From: Pseudomonadota bacterium
GTDB taxonomy: Bacteria > Desulfobacterota > Desulfarculia > Desulfarculales > Desulfarculaceae
Length of the DNA: 64,000 nucleotides
NCBI GenBank assembly: GCA_018896025.1
Contig: JAHIND010000011.1
Location: 124,001-188,000, forward strand
Reading direction: 5' to 3'
Shown: positions 14,877-22,701 of the stretch, in pieces
How the letters are laid out: the number at the start of each line of letters is the position of its first letter
Numbering within the stretch: position 1 is the stretch's first letter
The notes under the pieces: generated by a model
Databases searched by the model: none
What the model saw: the letters and a program-made list of their open reading frames with translations, nothing else
What the model was told of the DNA's origin: nothing
Program-made: the position numbers and the translations under genes

Positions 14877-17126
14877 ATGGCAATGGAACCCGATGAAGGT
14901 CTGGGCCGGCGGCTGCGGGCCACCCTGATTCGCTTTCTACTGTTGTACATTCCCGTCGCCATGGTCCTGATTCTGACCACCTATCTTTTCTATCGTCTCG
15001 AGGCCAACAACGAGCGGCGCCTGTTGCAGAGCGAACAGCACCACCAGGTGCAGCTCGAAAAGGAAGCCGTGGCCGGAATTTTGGACGAGGTGGTGGTGGA
15101 CGCCCAGGTGCAGGCGCAGCACGAAATCCTGGAAAATTTGCAAGGGCCTCCCGGCTCACGGATCTTGGACAAGCTGGCCCACGAGCTGACCAAGGTCCTG
15201 GAGACCACCCGCTCCTACCGTCGCATCCTTTACATAGACCGCAACGGCCAGGTTCTGTTGCACCTGGCCCGCGAGGGCGACCAAACCAGCGTGGTGCGCA
15301 AGCCCCCCCCCCGCGACCTGTCTTCCCAGCCCTGGGTGGAGGCGTCCCTGCGTTTGCCGCCGGGCAGGATATATATCTCACCTCTGCTCCACACCGACGA
15401 CAAGGGCGCGGTGATCAGGGTGGCCGCCCCGGTCACCAACCGCTGGGGCGAGCGGGAGGGCCTGCTGGTCATGGACTACCGCACCTCCCAAGCCATGCGC
15501 AAAATGGCCGGGCTGTTTTTCAGCCGGGGGATGGTGCTCCTGCTGGACCAACAGGGCCGCATCCTGCTGGGCGGCCGCTATCAGGGCAGCCCCCAGATCG
15601 AACCCAAGGCGGAGGGCAACTCCTTCGCCGGAATGTGGCCGCAAATGTGGAGCATGGTGGCCCGGCAGGACCAGGGGCAGGTGTTCGACAAGGCCGGCCT
15701 GTTCACCTGGGACACGGTGACGCCTCCCCGGCCCGCCCAGGACCGGCAGTCCTGGCTGAAAATCGTCTCCCTGGTGCCCGAAGCGCGGGTGGACGCGGCG
15801 GTGGGCGTCTATCTGATCCAGCTCATCCAACTTTTGCTGATCGTGCTTTTCGTGGCCGGGCTCATCTGCTGGTTCCTGGCCTGGGCCCAGGTGCGCCACC
15901 ACCTGGCCCAGCAGGCCCTGGCCGAGAGCGAGCAGCGCCTGCAGGACATCATGACCTTCTCCCCGGCGGTGATCTATCTGAAGGACCATGCCGGGCGCTA
16001 TCAGTTCATCAACCGCCGCTTCGAGCAACTCATGGACATCAAGCAGGAACAGGCCCTGGGCCTCACCGACCGGGAGATGTTCCCCGCCCAGACCGCCAAG
16101 GCCTTGCACCGCCACGACAAAGAGGCCCTGATCGGCAAGGGGCCCCTGCACAGCGAAGAGCACATACGCCAAAAGGACGGGGTGCACAGCTACCTCACCT
16201 CCAAGTTCCCCCTGCGCGACCCCGGCGGCCGCATCTACGGGGTCTGCGGCATCTCCACGGACATAACCGAGCTGAAAGACACCCAGGCCGAGTTGAAAAG
16301 GGCCAAGGAGGCGGCCGAGACCGCCAACCTGGCCCTCATGGAAAAACAGGAGCGCCTGGACGAGGACCTCCAGGCGGCGGCGGGCATCCAGCGCACCCTG
16401 CTGCCCTACAACCTGCCCCATCTGCCCCAGGTGGAGTTGGCCTGGAAGTTCGCGCCCAGCGAGTTTATCGGCGGCGACCTTTTCCACGCCCAGCCCTTGG
16501 GGCCGGGGCAGCTGTGCCTGTACATGCTCGACATCAGCGGCCACGGCGTGCCCGCCTCGCTGATGACCGTGTCGGTGCACGAGGCCCTGGACCCGGCCAG
16601 CGGGCACGTGGCCAAGCGCGACATCAACGGGGCGCTGCAGGCCCTGCCCCCAGGCAAGGTGTTGAGCGTCCTGGACCGGGAATACCCCCTGGAGCGCTTC
16701 GGCAAGAGCTTCAGCATCGTGTACCTGCTGCTGCACCTCACCGACGGCGAACTGGTCTACTCCAACGCCGGGCACCCCCACCCCCTGCTGCTCAGGGCCG
16801 GGGGCGAGCTGGAAGAGCTGACCGCCGGGGGGACCCTGATCGGCCTGGACGGCGCGGTGCCCTTCGAGGAAGGGCGAACCGTGCTGCGCGTCGGCGACCG
16901 GCTGATCCTCTACACCGACGGGGTGGTGGAATACCGCAACCGCCGGGGCCAAATGTTCGGGGTGGAGCGTCTACACCGTCACGTGATCCAGGGGGCCGAG
17001 CTTCCGGTGGGCGAACTCATGGAGGCCCTATGGAAAGAACTCATGGCCTTCGGCCACAACCGGCCCCTGGATGACGACGTGAGCATCATGGGGCTGGAAT
17101 TCCGCGGAGGCGGGCTGGGCTCATAG
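14877..17126 (+). CDS. Membrane sensor with Cache, PAS and SpoIIE-type PP2C phosphatase domains
   Basis: The roughly 749-residue protein has an N-terminal membrane helix, a periplasmic Cache-like sensor (about residues 35-320), a second membrane helix with a run of L/V/I around 335, a PAS domain (SEQRLQDIMTFSPAVIYLKD) and a coiled coil. The C-terminal PP2C phosphatase shows FIGGDLFHAQPLG, MLDISGHGVPASLM, NAGHPHPLLL and LYTDGVVEYRN. It probably dephosphorylates the neighbouring STAS protein. I prefer ATG 14877 (AGGAGG at 14858) to the GTG at 14832, but the spacing is long. The 3' end overlaps trxC by 6 bp in convergent orientation. Confidence 0.9.
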   Translation: MAMEPDEGLGRRLRATLIRFLLLYIPVAMVLILTTYLFYRLEANNERRLLQSEQHHQVQLEKEAVAGILDEVVVDAQVQAQHEILENLQGPPGSRILDKLAHELTKVLETTRSYRRILYIDRNGQVLLHLAREGDQTSVVRKPPPRDLSSQPWVEASLRLPPGRIYISPLLHTDDKGAVIRVAAPVTNRWGEREGLLVMDYRTSQAMRKMAGLFFSRGMVLLLDQQGRILLGGRYQGSPQIEPKAEGNSFAGMWPQMWSMVARQDQGQVFDKAGLFTWDTVTPPRPAQDRQSWLKIVSLVPEARVDAAVGVYLIQLIQLLLIVLFVAGLICWFLAWAQVRHHLAQQALAESEQRLQDIMTFSPAVIYLKDHAGRYQFINRRFEQLMDIKQEQALGLTDREMFPAQTAKALHRHDKEALIGKGPLHSEEHIRQKDGVHSYLTSKFPLRDPGGRIYGVCGISTDITELKDTQAELKRAKEAAETANLALMEKQERLDEDLQAAAGIQRTLLPYNLPHLPQVELAWKFAPSEFIGGDLFHAQPLGPGQLCLYMLDISGHGVPASLMTVSVHEALDPASGHVAKRDINGALQALPPGKVLSVLDREYPLERFGKSFSIVYLLLHLTDGELVYSNAGHPHPLLLRAGGELEELTAGGTLIGLDGAVPFEEGRTVLRVGDRLILYTDGVVEYRNRRGQMFGVERLHRHVIQGAELPVGELMEALWKELMAFGHNRPLDDDVSIMGLEFRGGGLGS

Positions 17127-17555
17127 CTGGGCCTGGGCCCACTGGACGATACCCGCCGCGGGCATGGCCCCGGAGGTGCGGGCCACTTCGCGCCCACCCC
17201 GGAAGAGCACCATGGTGGGTATGGAGGAGATGCCGTATTGGGCGGCCAGGGCCTGCTCCTTTTCGGTGTTCACCTTGAGCAGGCGCACCCTGGGATGGAG
17301 CTGGGTCGCGGCCTGGGCAAAGGCCGGGGCCATCATCTTGCAGGGGCCGCACCAGGAGGCCCAAAAATCCACCAGGGCCGGCAGACCCTCGGTGGACATC
17401 ATCTTGCCGAACAGGGCCGCGTCAGCCTCCACCGGCTGGCCGGTGAGCAGGACGGCCTTACAGCGGCCGCAGGTGGGGTTTTCGCTCAGGCGCTGGGAGG
17501 GCACCCGGTTGGTGGCGGCGCATTTGGGGCATACGATATGAATATCGCTGGACAT
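17121..17555 (-). CDS. trxC: Thioredoxin 2 with N-terminal zinc ribbon
   Basis: The 144-residue protein has the TrxC plan. A zinc-binding ribbon (C9-P-K-C12 and C29-G-R-C32) is followed by a thioredoxin domain with the active site WCGPC (C69, C72). The cis-proline motif SSIPTMVLFRGG is present. It reduces protein disulfides in the cytoplasm; TrxC forms are often linked to oxidative stress. It is transcribed alone and converges on the phosphatase gene. Confidence 0.95.
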   Translation of the reverse strand: MSSDIHIVCPKCAATNRVPSQRLSENPTCGRCKAVLLTGQPVEADAALFGKMMSTEGLPALVDFWASWCGPCKMMAPAFAQAATQLHPRVRLLKVNTEKEQALAAQYGISSIPTMVLFRGGREVARTSGAMPAAGIVQWAQAQL

Positions 17556-17680
17556 GAATCTTCTCCCGGTTAATATCTTGCTCTTTTTCCCAGCTGGAGT
17601 TCAATCCCCGCATATATTTTATGATAAGTCCGTGAAAGCCAACTTTCAGCCTCGGGATGTGACAAATTTGGGTAAAACCC

Positions 17681-18850
17681 ATGATTAATTCCAATAGTCC
17701 CGCCGCCGCGATTCCGGCCGGGCTGGTGTTGGCCGCCGGCCTGTCCTCGCGCATGAAGCAGTTCAAGCCCCTGCTGCCTCTGGGGGGCCAAAGCGTCCTG
17801 GCGCGGGTGGTGGGCCTGTTGCGGGATGCGGGGGCCGCGCCGGTGCTGGTGGTCCTGGGCCACCGGGCCGCGGAGTTGGAGCCGGTGGTGCGCTCCCTGG
17901 GGGCGACGCCGGTGCTGAACCCGTACTACGAGCAGGGCATGTTCAGCTCCCTGCGGGCCGGGCTGGCCGCCCTGCCCCCCACCTGCCGGGCCTTTTTCCT
18001 GTTGCCCGTGGACATCCCCCTGGTGCGGCCCCACACCCTGGCCCGCCTGCGCGCGGCCTGGGACCAGGGGCGAGGCCCGGTGCTGCACCCCACCTTCCGG
18101 GGCGAGTGGGGTCACCCTCCCCTCATCGCCGCGAACCTGGCCCCGGCCATCATGGCCTATGACGGGCCGGGCGGCCTGCGTGGCTTTTGGGACCTACATC
18201 CGGAGTTGGCCCAGGAGGTGGCGGTGGCCGACCGCTTCATTCTGCGCGACCAGGACCATCCCCAGGACTACGACGCGCTGAAGGCCGAGCTGCCCGGATA
18301 CGACACGCCGGATCAGGCCGAATGCCTGGCCCTGTTGCGAGAGGTTTTACAGCTGGAGCCGGAGCTGGTGGCCCACAGCGTCATGGTGGGCCGGGTGGCC
18401 CAGGCCCTGGCCCAGGCGGCCCGCAAGGCGGGCGCGGCGGTGAGCCCATCCCTGGCCCTGGCCGGAGGTCTGCTGCACGACGTGGCCAAGGGCCAGGCCG
18501 ACCACCCCGCCGCCGGGGCGGAGCTGCTGGCCGGCCTGGGCTTCGCGGCGGTGGCTCCCCTGGCCGCCCGGCACGTGGACATCGACCTGATTCCCGGCGC
18601 GCCGCTCGGCGAGGCGGAACTGGTGCACCTGGCCGACAAGCTGGTGCAAGCCGACCGGCGAGTTGCCCTAGGCCAACGCTTTGAGGACAAGCTGGCGCGC
18701 AAGGGCAACAGCCCCGAGGCGCGGGCGGCCATCCAGCGGCGTTGGGACCTGGCCCGGAGCATCACCCAGAGGGTGGAGGCGGCGTTGAGCATGGGCCTGG
18801 AAGAATGCCTGGAGCGGGCGGACCTGGCGGTGGAGAACGGGAAATCATGA
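17681..18850 (+). CDS. MobA-like nucleotidyltransferase fused to an HD phosphohydrolase domain
   Basis: In the 389-residue fusion, residues about 12-200 form a MobA/MocA-like nucleotidyltransferase. Its signature is AGLVLAAGLSSRMKQFKPLLPL, with VDIPLV binding the metal and GEWGHPPLI. Residues about 225-375 are an HD domain (HSVMVGRVAQALA, LLHDVAKGQ, with a further ARHVDIDLIPG). The transferase half resembles enzymes that add a nucleotide to molybdopterin (molybdenum cofactor cytidylyltransferase); the HD half would hydrolyse a phosphate bond. It overlaps the histidine phosphatase gene by 4 bp. The true substrate is not proven by sequence. Confidence 0.8.
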   Translation: MINSNSPAAAIPAGLVLAAGLSSRMKQFKPLLPLGGQSVLARVVGLLRDAGAAPVLVVLGHRAAELEPVVRSLGATPVLNPYYEQGMFSSLRAGLAALPPTCRAFFLLPVDIPLVRPHTLARLRAAWDQGRGPVLHPTFRGEWGHPPLIAANLAPAIMAYDGPGGLRGFWDLHPELAQEVAVADRFILRDQDHPQDYDALKAELPGYDTPDQAECLALLREVLQLEPELVAHSVMVGRVAQALAQAARKAGAAVSPSLALAGGLLHDVAKGQADHPAAGAELLAGLGFAAVAPLAARHVDIDLIPGAPLGEAELVHLADKLVQADRRVALGQRFEDKLARKGNSPEARAAIQRRWDLARSITQRVEAALSMGLEECLERADLAVENGKS

Positions 18851-19434
18851 TCTATCTGATGCGCCACGGCGAGATAACCCAGAGCAGCCCGCGCCGTTTC
18901 GTGGGACGCCGCGACCTGCCGCTCACCGAGTTGGGCCGCACCCAGGCCGCAGGGTGGGGCGAGCGCCTGCGGGGGGTGGGCTTCAAGGCGGTGTACACCA
19001 GCCCCCTGTCCCGCTGCCAAGATAGCGCCCGCCTGGCCGCGCCGGGCCGGGAGATCGTGGTGGAGACGCGATGGCAGGAAATTTCCCTGGGCGCCTGGGA
19101 AGGCCTCAGCGTGGAGGAGGTGCGTGAGCGCTTCCCCGGCGAGTACGAGGCCAGGGGCGAGGACCTGGCCGGGCACCGGCCCCAGGGCGGCGAGAGCTTC
19201 GCGGACGTGGCGGAACGGATCGTCCCTCTGCTGGAGGCCCTGGCCGACGGCCCGTCCCCGGCTTTGGTGGTGGCCCACTCCGGGGTGATCCGCGCCGGGC
19301 TGTGCCGGGTGCTGGGCCTACCCCTGAAGCACCTGCTGCGCCTGGAGCTTGACTACGCCGGGTTGTGCCTGGTGGAGCGGGGGCGGCAGGGCTGGAAGCT
19401 GCACGGCTTCAATCTGCAACCCGATAGATTTTAA
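18847..19434 (+). CDS. Histidine phosphatase (phosphoglycerate mutase / CobC family)
   Basis: The 195-residue enzyme opens with the RHG motif (YLMRHGEIT), then LTELGRTQAAGWGERL, YTSPLSRCQDSA, EISLGAWEGLSVEEV and VVAHSGVIRAGL with the second catalytic histidine. This is the compact CobC/PhoE branch, active on small phosphorylated compounds such as alpha-ribazole phosphate. The ATGA overlap with the preceding MobA/HD fusion implies translational coupling and a shared pathway, perhaps cofactor nucleotide processing. The exact substrate is unknown. Confidence 0.88.
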   Translation: MIYLMRHGEITQSSPRRFVGRRDLPLTELGRTQAAGWGERLRGVGFKAVYTSPLSRCQDSARLAAPGREIVVETRWQEISLGAWEGLSVEEVRERFPGEYEARGEDLAGHRPQGGESFADVAERIVPLLEALADGPSPALVVAHSGVIRAGLCRVLGLPLKHLLRLELDYAGLCLVERGRQGWKLHGFNLQPDRF

Positions 19435-19531
19435 ACAACAAGGAATTGTTGGGTTTCGGGCTAAGAAGCCCTCTACACCAACCTACACCATATTTAGATT
19501 GTTGCCGAAGACAACCACCTGGCTATCTTCG

Positions 19532-19580
19532 CGGCACAGCCAGCCGCCGACAGACAAGGCGGCAGACGCAAGCGGGCCGT
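19532..19580 (+). repeat. Truncated copy of the intergenic structured element
   Basis: The segment starts CGGCACAGCCAGCCGCCGA and continues with ACAAGGCGG and GCAAGCGGGCCG, matching the left third of the two full copies at 19692 and 25516. The right arm is missing. Confidence 0.55.
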
Positions 19581-19691
19581 TTCTGCCGCCAGGCCGGCAC
19601 CCGCTGACGAACAGAGACTGCTTCGTCGCTAAGCTCCTCGCAGCGACATCACATTTTTCTCTTCTATTTTTTCGCACACCTTCAATGCTAG

Positions 19692-19809
19692 CGGCACAGC
19701 CAGGGAGCGCCAGGCAAGGCGGAAACGAGCGAGGGACGCAGGGGTAGCAGGTCTACCCCGAGGACCGAGCGACGTTGACAACGCCGCATGGCGCTTCCTG
19801 GCGCAGCCG
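19692..19809. repeat. Full copy of the intergenic structured element (copy B)
   Basis: The outer arms 19699-19712 and 19789-19802 form a 14-bp stem with one G-T pair. An inner hairpin GGGGTAG/CTACCCC lies at 19741-19759. Unpaired blocks (CAAGGCG, GAGCGAGGG, GAGGACCGAGCG, AACGCCG) are shared with the copy at 25516, but the stems differ in sequence and stay paired. It abuts the stop codon of the acyl-CoA dehydrogenase gene. Confidence 0.75.
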
Positions 19810-19810
19810 C

Positions 19811-20953
19811 CTAACCTAATAAGGTGCCGGCTACGATAATTTTCTCCACCTCCTTGGTGCCCTCATAAATTTCAAGGATCTTGGCGTCGCGGTAGAGGCG
19901 CTGCACCTTGTACTCGTCGAAATAGCCGTACCCGCCGTGGATCTGCAAGGCCTCGTCGGCCGCCTCCACTGCGGTGCGGGCGCTAAACCACTTGGCCATG
20001 GCGATGAGCCCGTGGTCCACCTTGCCCCGGTCCACGTTCCAGGCCGCCTCCCAATACAGGTTGCGCGAGGCGCGGATCTTAGTGGCCATCTCGGCCACCT
20101 TGAATTGGTTGACCTGGAATTTGGCCAGGGCCTGGCCGAACTGCACCCGGCCCTTGAGGTGCTTGACGCTCTCCTCCAGGCAGCCCCGGGCCAGGCCCAC
20201 CGCCTGGGCGCAGATGTGCAGGCGGGTGCGGTTGAAAAAGGCCATGAGTTGGGTGAAGCCCTGGCCCAGCTGGCCCACCAGGGCGTCGCCCGGCACTCGC
20301 AGATTGCTCAGGGCCACCTCGGCGGTGTCCGAGGCCCGAATGCCCAGCTTGCCATGAAGCTTGGTGGCTTGGAAGCCGGGCACGTCGGTGGGAGTGAGAA
20401 AGAAGCTGTGTCTGGCGTGGCGATCGGGGTTGTCCGGATCGGTGGCCGCGAAGATCAGGGAATACTTGGCCGTGGTGCCGTTGGTGATGAACATCTTGGA
20501 ACCGTTGATGCGCCAGCCGTCGCCGTCCCTCACCGCCGTGGTGGCCGCCCGGCTGGGATCGCTGCCCGCCTCGGGCTCGGTGATGCAGGAGCACATGATG
20601 GCCTTGCCTTCCACCAGCTCGGGGAGCACCATCTGCTTTTGCTCTTCGCTGCCGAAAAGCTGCAACAGCTCGGCCCCGAAGGTGACCGCCAGGACGCTCT
20701 GGCCGCAGCCGGGGTCCACGGCCCAGAACTCCTCGGTGATCAGGCTGTGCTCCAGAAAGCCCAGGCCAGCCCCGCCGTACTCCTCGGCCAGGAAGGTGCC
20801 CACAAAGCCCAGCTCGCAGGCGTTGCGCCAGATATCGAGGTCAAAGCTCTCGCTGCGGTCGAACTCCAGGGCCCGGCCGGGGAACTCGCCCAGGGCGAAC
20901 TCCCGCGCCGCCCGCACGATGTCCCGCTGCTCCTTGCTCAGATTAAAATCCAT
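19811..20953 (-). CDS. Acyl-CoA dehydrogenase
   Basis: The 380-residue flavoenzyme has the N-terminal helical domain, the FAD-binding motif CSCITEPEAGSDPS with MFITNG, and the C-terminal part QIHGGYGYFDEYKVQRLYRDAK. The catalytic base is the glutamate in LEIYEGTKEVEK, as in short/medium-chain and branched-chain dehydrogenases. It oxidises an acyl-CoA to the enoyl-CoA and passes electrons to the ETF encoded immediately upstream (9 bp gap). The chain-length specificity cannot be read here. It is the last gene of the tetR-emo-etfBA-acd unit. Confidence 0.95.
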   Translation of the reverse strand: MDFNLSKEQRDIVRAAREFALGEFPGRALEFDRSESFDLDIWRNACELGFVGTFLAEEYGGAGLGFLEHSLITEEFWAVDPGCGQSVLAVTFGAELLQLFGSEEQKQMVLPELVEGKAIMCSCITEPEAGSDPSRAATTAVRDGDGWRINGSKMFITNGTTAKYSLIFAATDPDNPDRHARHSFFLTPTDVPGFQATKLHGKLGIRASDTAEVALSNLRVPGDALVGQLGQGFTQLMAFFNRTRLHICAQAVGLARGCLEESVKHLKGRVQFGQALAKFQVNQFKVAEMATKIRASRNLYWEAAWNVDRGKVDHGLIAMAKWFSARTAVEAADEALQIHGGYGYFDEYKVQRLYRDAKILEIYEGTKEVEKIIVAGTLLG

Positions 20954-20962
20954 GGCTCTTTC

Positions 20963-21919
20963 CTATCCCCCGAAACGCTCGGCCAGTTTGGGCAACACCT
21001 CGAACAGATCGGCCACGATGCCGTAATGGGCCACCTGGAAGATGGGGGCCCGTGAATCGGAGTTGACCGCGATGATGGTGCCGCTGTTTTTCATGCCCGC
21101 CTGGTGCTGGAAGGCCCCGCTGATGCCCAGGGCCAGGTAGATCTTGGGGCGCACCGTCTTGCCGCTGGTGCCCACCTGGCGGCTCTTGGGCAGCCACCCG
21201 GCGTCGGCCACCGGCCGGGAGCAGGACAGGGTGGCCCCCAGGGCGTCGGCCAGGGCCTGAGCCTGGGGGATGTTGTCCGGGCCGCCGATGCCCCGGCCCA
21301 CCGAGACCAGGATGTCGGCCTCGGCGATGTCAACGTCTTCCACCACGCCGGCCAGATATTCCAGGAAACGCCGGGCGTGGCGGGGGGCCAGCTCGGTGAG
21401 GGTGATGCTCTCGGCGGCGGTTTCAGCCGCCCCGGCGGGCGCGGCCTGATAGGCCCCGGCCTGGAGGGTGGCCACCACCGTGGCTGCGGGCTTGAGAGTC
21501 AGCTCCTGCATGGCCTTGCCGCCGTACACCGCGCGCTGCACGGCGAGCGCGCCGTCGTTCCAGGACATGCCGGTGCAGTCGGTGACCAGGGGCAGGCCCA
21601 TACGTCCGGCCAGGGCCGGGGCCAGGTCCATGCCCTGGCTGGAGTGGGGCATGAGCACCAGAGAGGGTTGCAGGGCCTGCACCGCGTCGATCACCACCGG
21701 CAGATACAGCTCGGGGTTGAAGGCGGCCAGGTCGGGGTGGGCGTAGAGCTTGAGCCCGTGGGTGCGGCCGGTGAGCTCGCCCGCCAGGGAGTCGGGGGCA
21801 TCGGCCAACAAGAGAGTCGTCACCTCGCCGCCCAAGGCCAGGGCCGCGCCCAGGCACTCCAGGGTGGCCTCGCGCAGGGCTCCCTGGCGGTGTTCGGCAA
21901 TAACCAACACGCCGCTCAT
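20963..21919 (-). CDS. etfA: Electron transfer flavoprotein alpha subunit
   Basis: The 318-residue protein carries the C-terminal FAD-binding domain typical of EtfA: SVGRGIGGPDNIPQAQALADALG, CSRPVADAGWLPKSRQVGTSGKTV, and YLALGISGAFQHQAGM. The N-terminal half is the alpha/beta ETF fold. It carries electrons from the acyl-CoA dehydrogenase to the membrane FeS oxidoreductase encoded in the same unit. The ATG at 21919 overlaps the etfB stop by 4 bp; the longer frame to 21964 is not ETF-like. Confidence 0.95.
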   Translation of the reverse strand: MSGVLVIAEHRQGALREATLECLGAALALGGEVTTLLLADAPDSLAGELTGRTHGLKLYAHPDLAAFNPELYLPVVIDAVQALQPSLVLMPHSSQGMDLAPALAGRMGLPLVTDCTGMSWNDGALAVQRAVYGGKAMQELTLKPAATVVATLQAGAYQAAPAGAAETAAESITLTELAPRHARRFLEYLAGVVEDVDIAEADILVSVGRGIGGPDNIPQAQALADALGATLSCSRPVADAGWLPKSRQVGTSGKTVRPKIYLALGISGAFQHQAGMKNSGTIIAVNSDSRAPIFQVAHYGIVADLFEVLPKLAERFGG

Positions 21920-22701
21920 GCCAGGCCTCCCTTTTCCCGCAGGATGGCCGCCGCCTGGTCGCACAAGCTGTCCAGGCCGCCTTCCAGCATCTGGGCCCCC
22001 TCGCCCATGGGCGGCAGGGCCAGGGATTGCGAATCAACCATGGAGGCGGCCGCGCCTAGGGCCTCCTCGGCCAGGCCCAAATCATCGGCCTGTATCTGCT
22101 CGATGGTCATCTTGCGCACCTTGCGGATGCCCATGATGGAAACGTAGCGGGGCTGGTTGATGCCCGACTGCACCGTGACCAGGGCGGGCAAGGGTAGGGC
22201 CACCTTCTCGCTGGTGTTGTTCTCCAGCTCGCGGGTGACCACCACCTCCCCCGCGCCGGGCTCCAAGGCGATGGCCATGGTGGCGTGGGGCAGGCCCAGC
22301 TCCTGGGCCAGAAGCACCCCGGTGGAGGCCTGGCCCAGGTCGGAGCTCTGCACCCCGGTGAGGATCAGGTCGTAGCCGCCGCCCTTTACCGCCGTGGCGA
22401 AAATGCGGGCCAGGGTGGCCGGGTCCGAGCCCTCAAAGGCCTCGTCGCACAGGTGGGAGGCCGCGTGGGCCCCCATGGCCAGGCCGCGCCGCAGCACGTC
22501 CTCGTCGTCCTCGTTGCCCAGGGTCAGCAGGTGAACCTCGCCGCCGGAGGCCTCGGTGATGCGCACCGCCTCCTCCACCGCGTAGTTGTCCCACTCGTTG
22601 ACCACCATCTCCAGGTCTTCCAAATCCAAGGCCCCCTGGTCTATCTCCAGTTCGGCCTCGGCCACCTCGGGCACGTTTTTTACCAGCACCAAAATCTTCA
22701 T
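21916..22701 (-). CDS. etfB: Electron transfer flavoprotein beta subunit
   Basis: The 261-residue protein begins MKILVLVKNVPEV and has the EtfB signatures NEWDNYAVEEAVRI and DLILTGVQSSDLGQASTG, followed by the recognition-loop region and the AMP/FAD-site phrase PALVTVQSGINQPRY. With EtfA it forms the soluble flavoprotein that links the dehydrogenase to the quinone-reducing membrane protein. Start and stop overlap the neighbouring genes by 4 bp each, showing tight coupling. Confidence 0.95.
   Translation of the reverse strand: MKILVLVKNVPEVAEAELEIDQGALDLEDLEMVVNEWDNYAVEEAVRITEASGGEVHLLTLGNEDDEDVLRRGLAMGAHAASHLCDEAFEGSDPATLARIFATAVKGGGYDLILTGVQSSDLGQASTGVLLAQELGLPHATMAIALEPGAGEVVVTRELENNTSEKVALPLPALVTVQSGINQPRYVSIMGIRKVRKMTIEQIQADDLGLAEEALGAAASMVDSQSLALPPMGEGAQMLEGGLDSLCDQAAAILREKGGLA

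Larger units (their letters stand above)
19435..19810. other. Intergenic region with one partial and one full copy of a structured repeat
   Basis: No gene is supported in these 376 bp between two convergent operons. It contains a truncated copy (from 19532) and a full copy (19692-19809) of the intergenic element described separately. AT-richer DNA without recognisable promoters lies between them. Confidence 0.6.

Noticed and set aside
19349..19747. 132-codon open frame running from the phosphatase gene into the gap
   Set aside because: It is out of frame with the phosphatase, crosses the repeat copies and has no domain or ribosome binding site.
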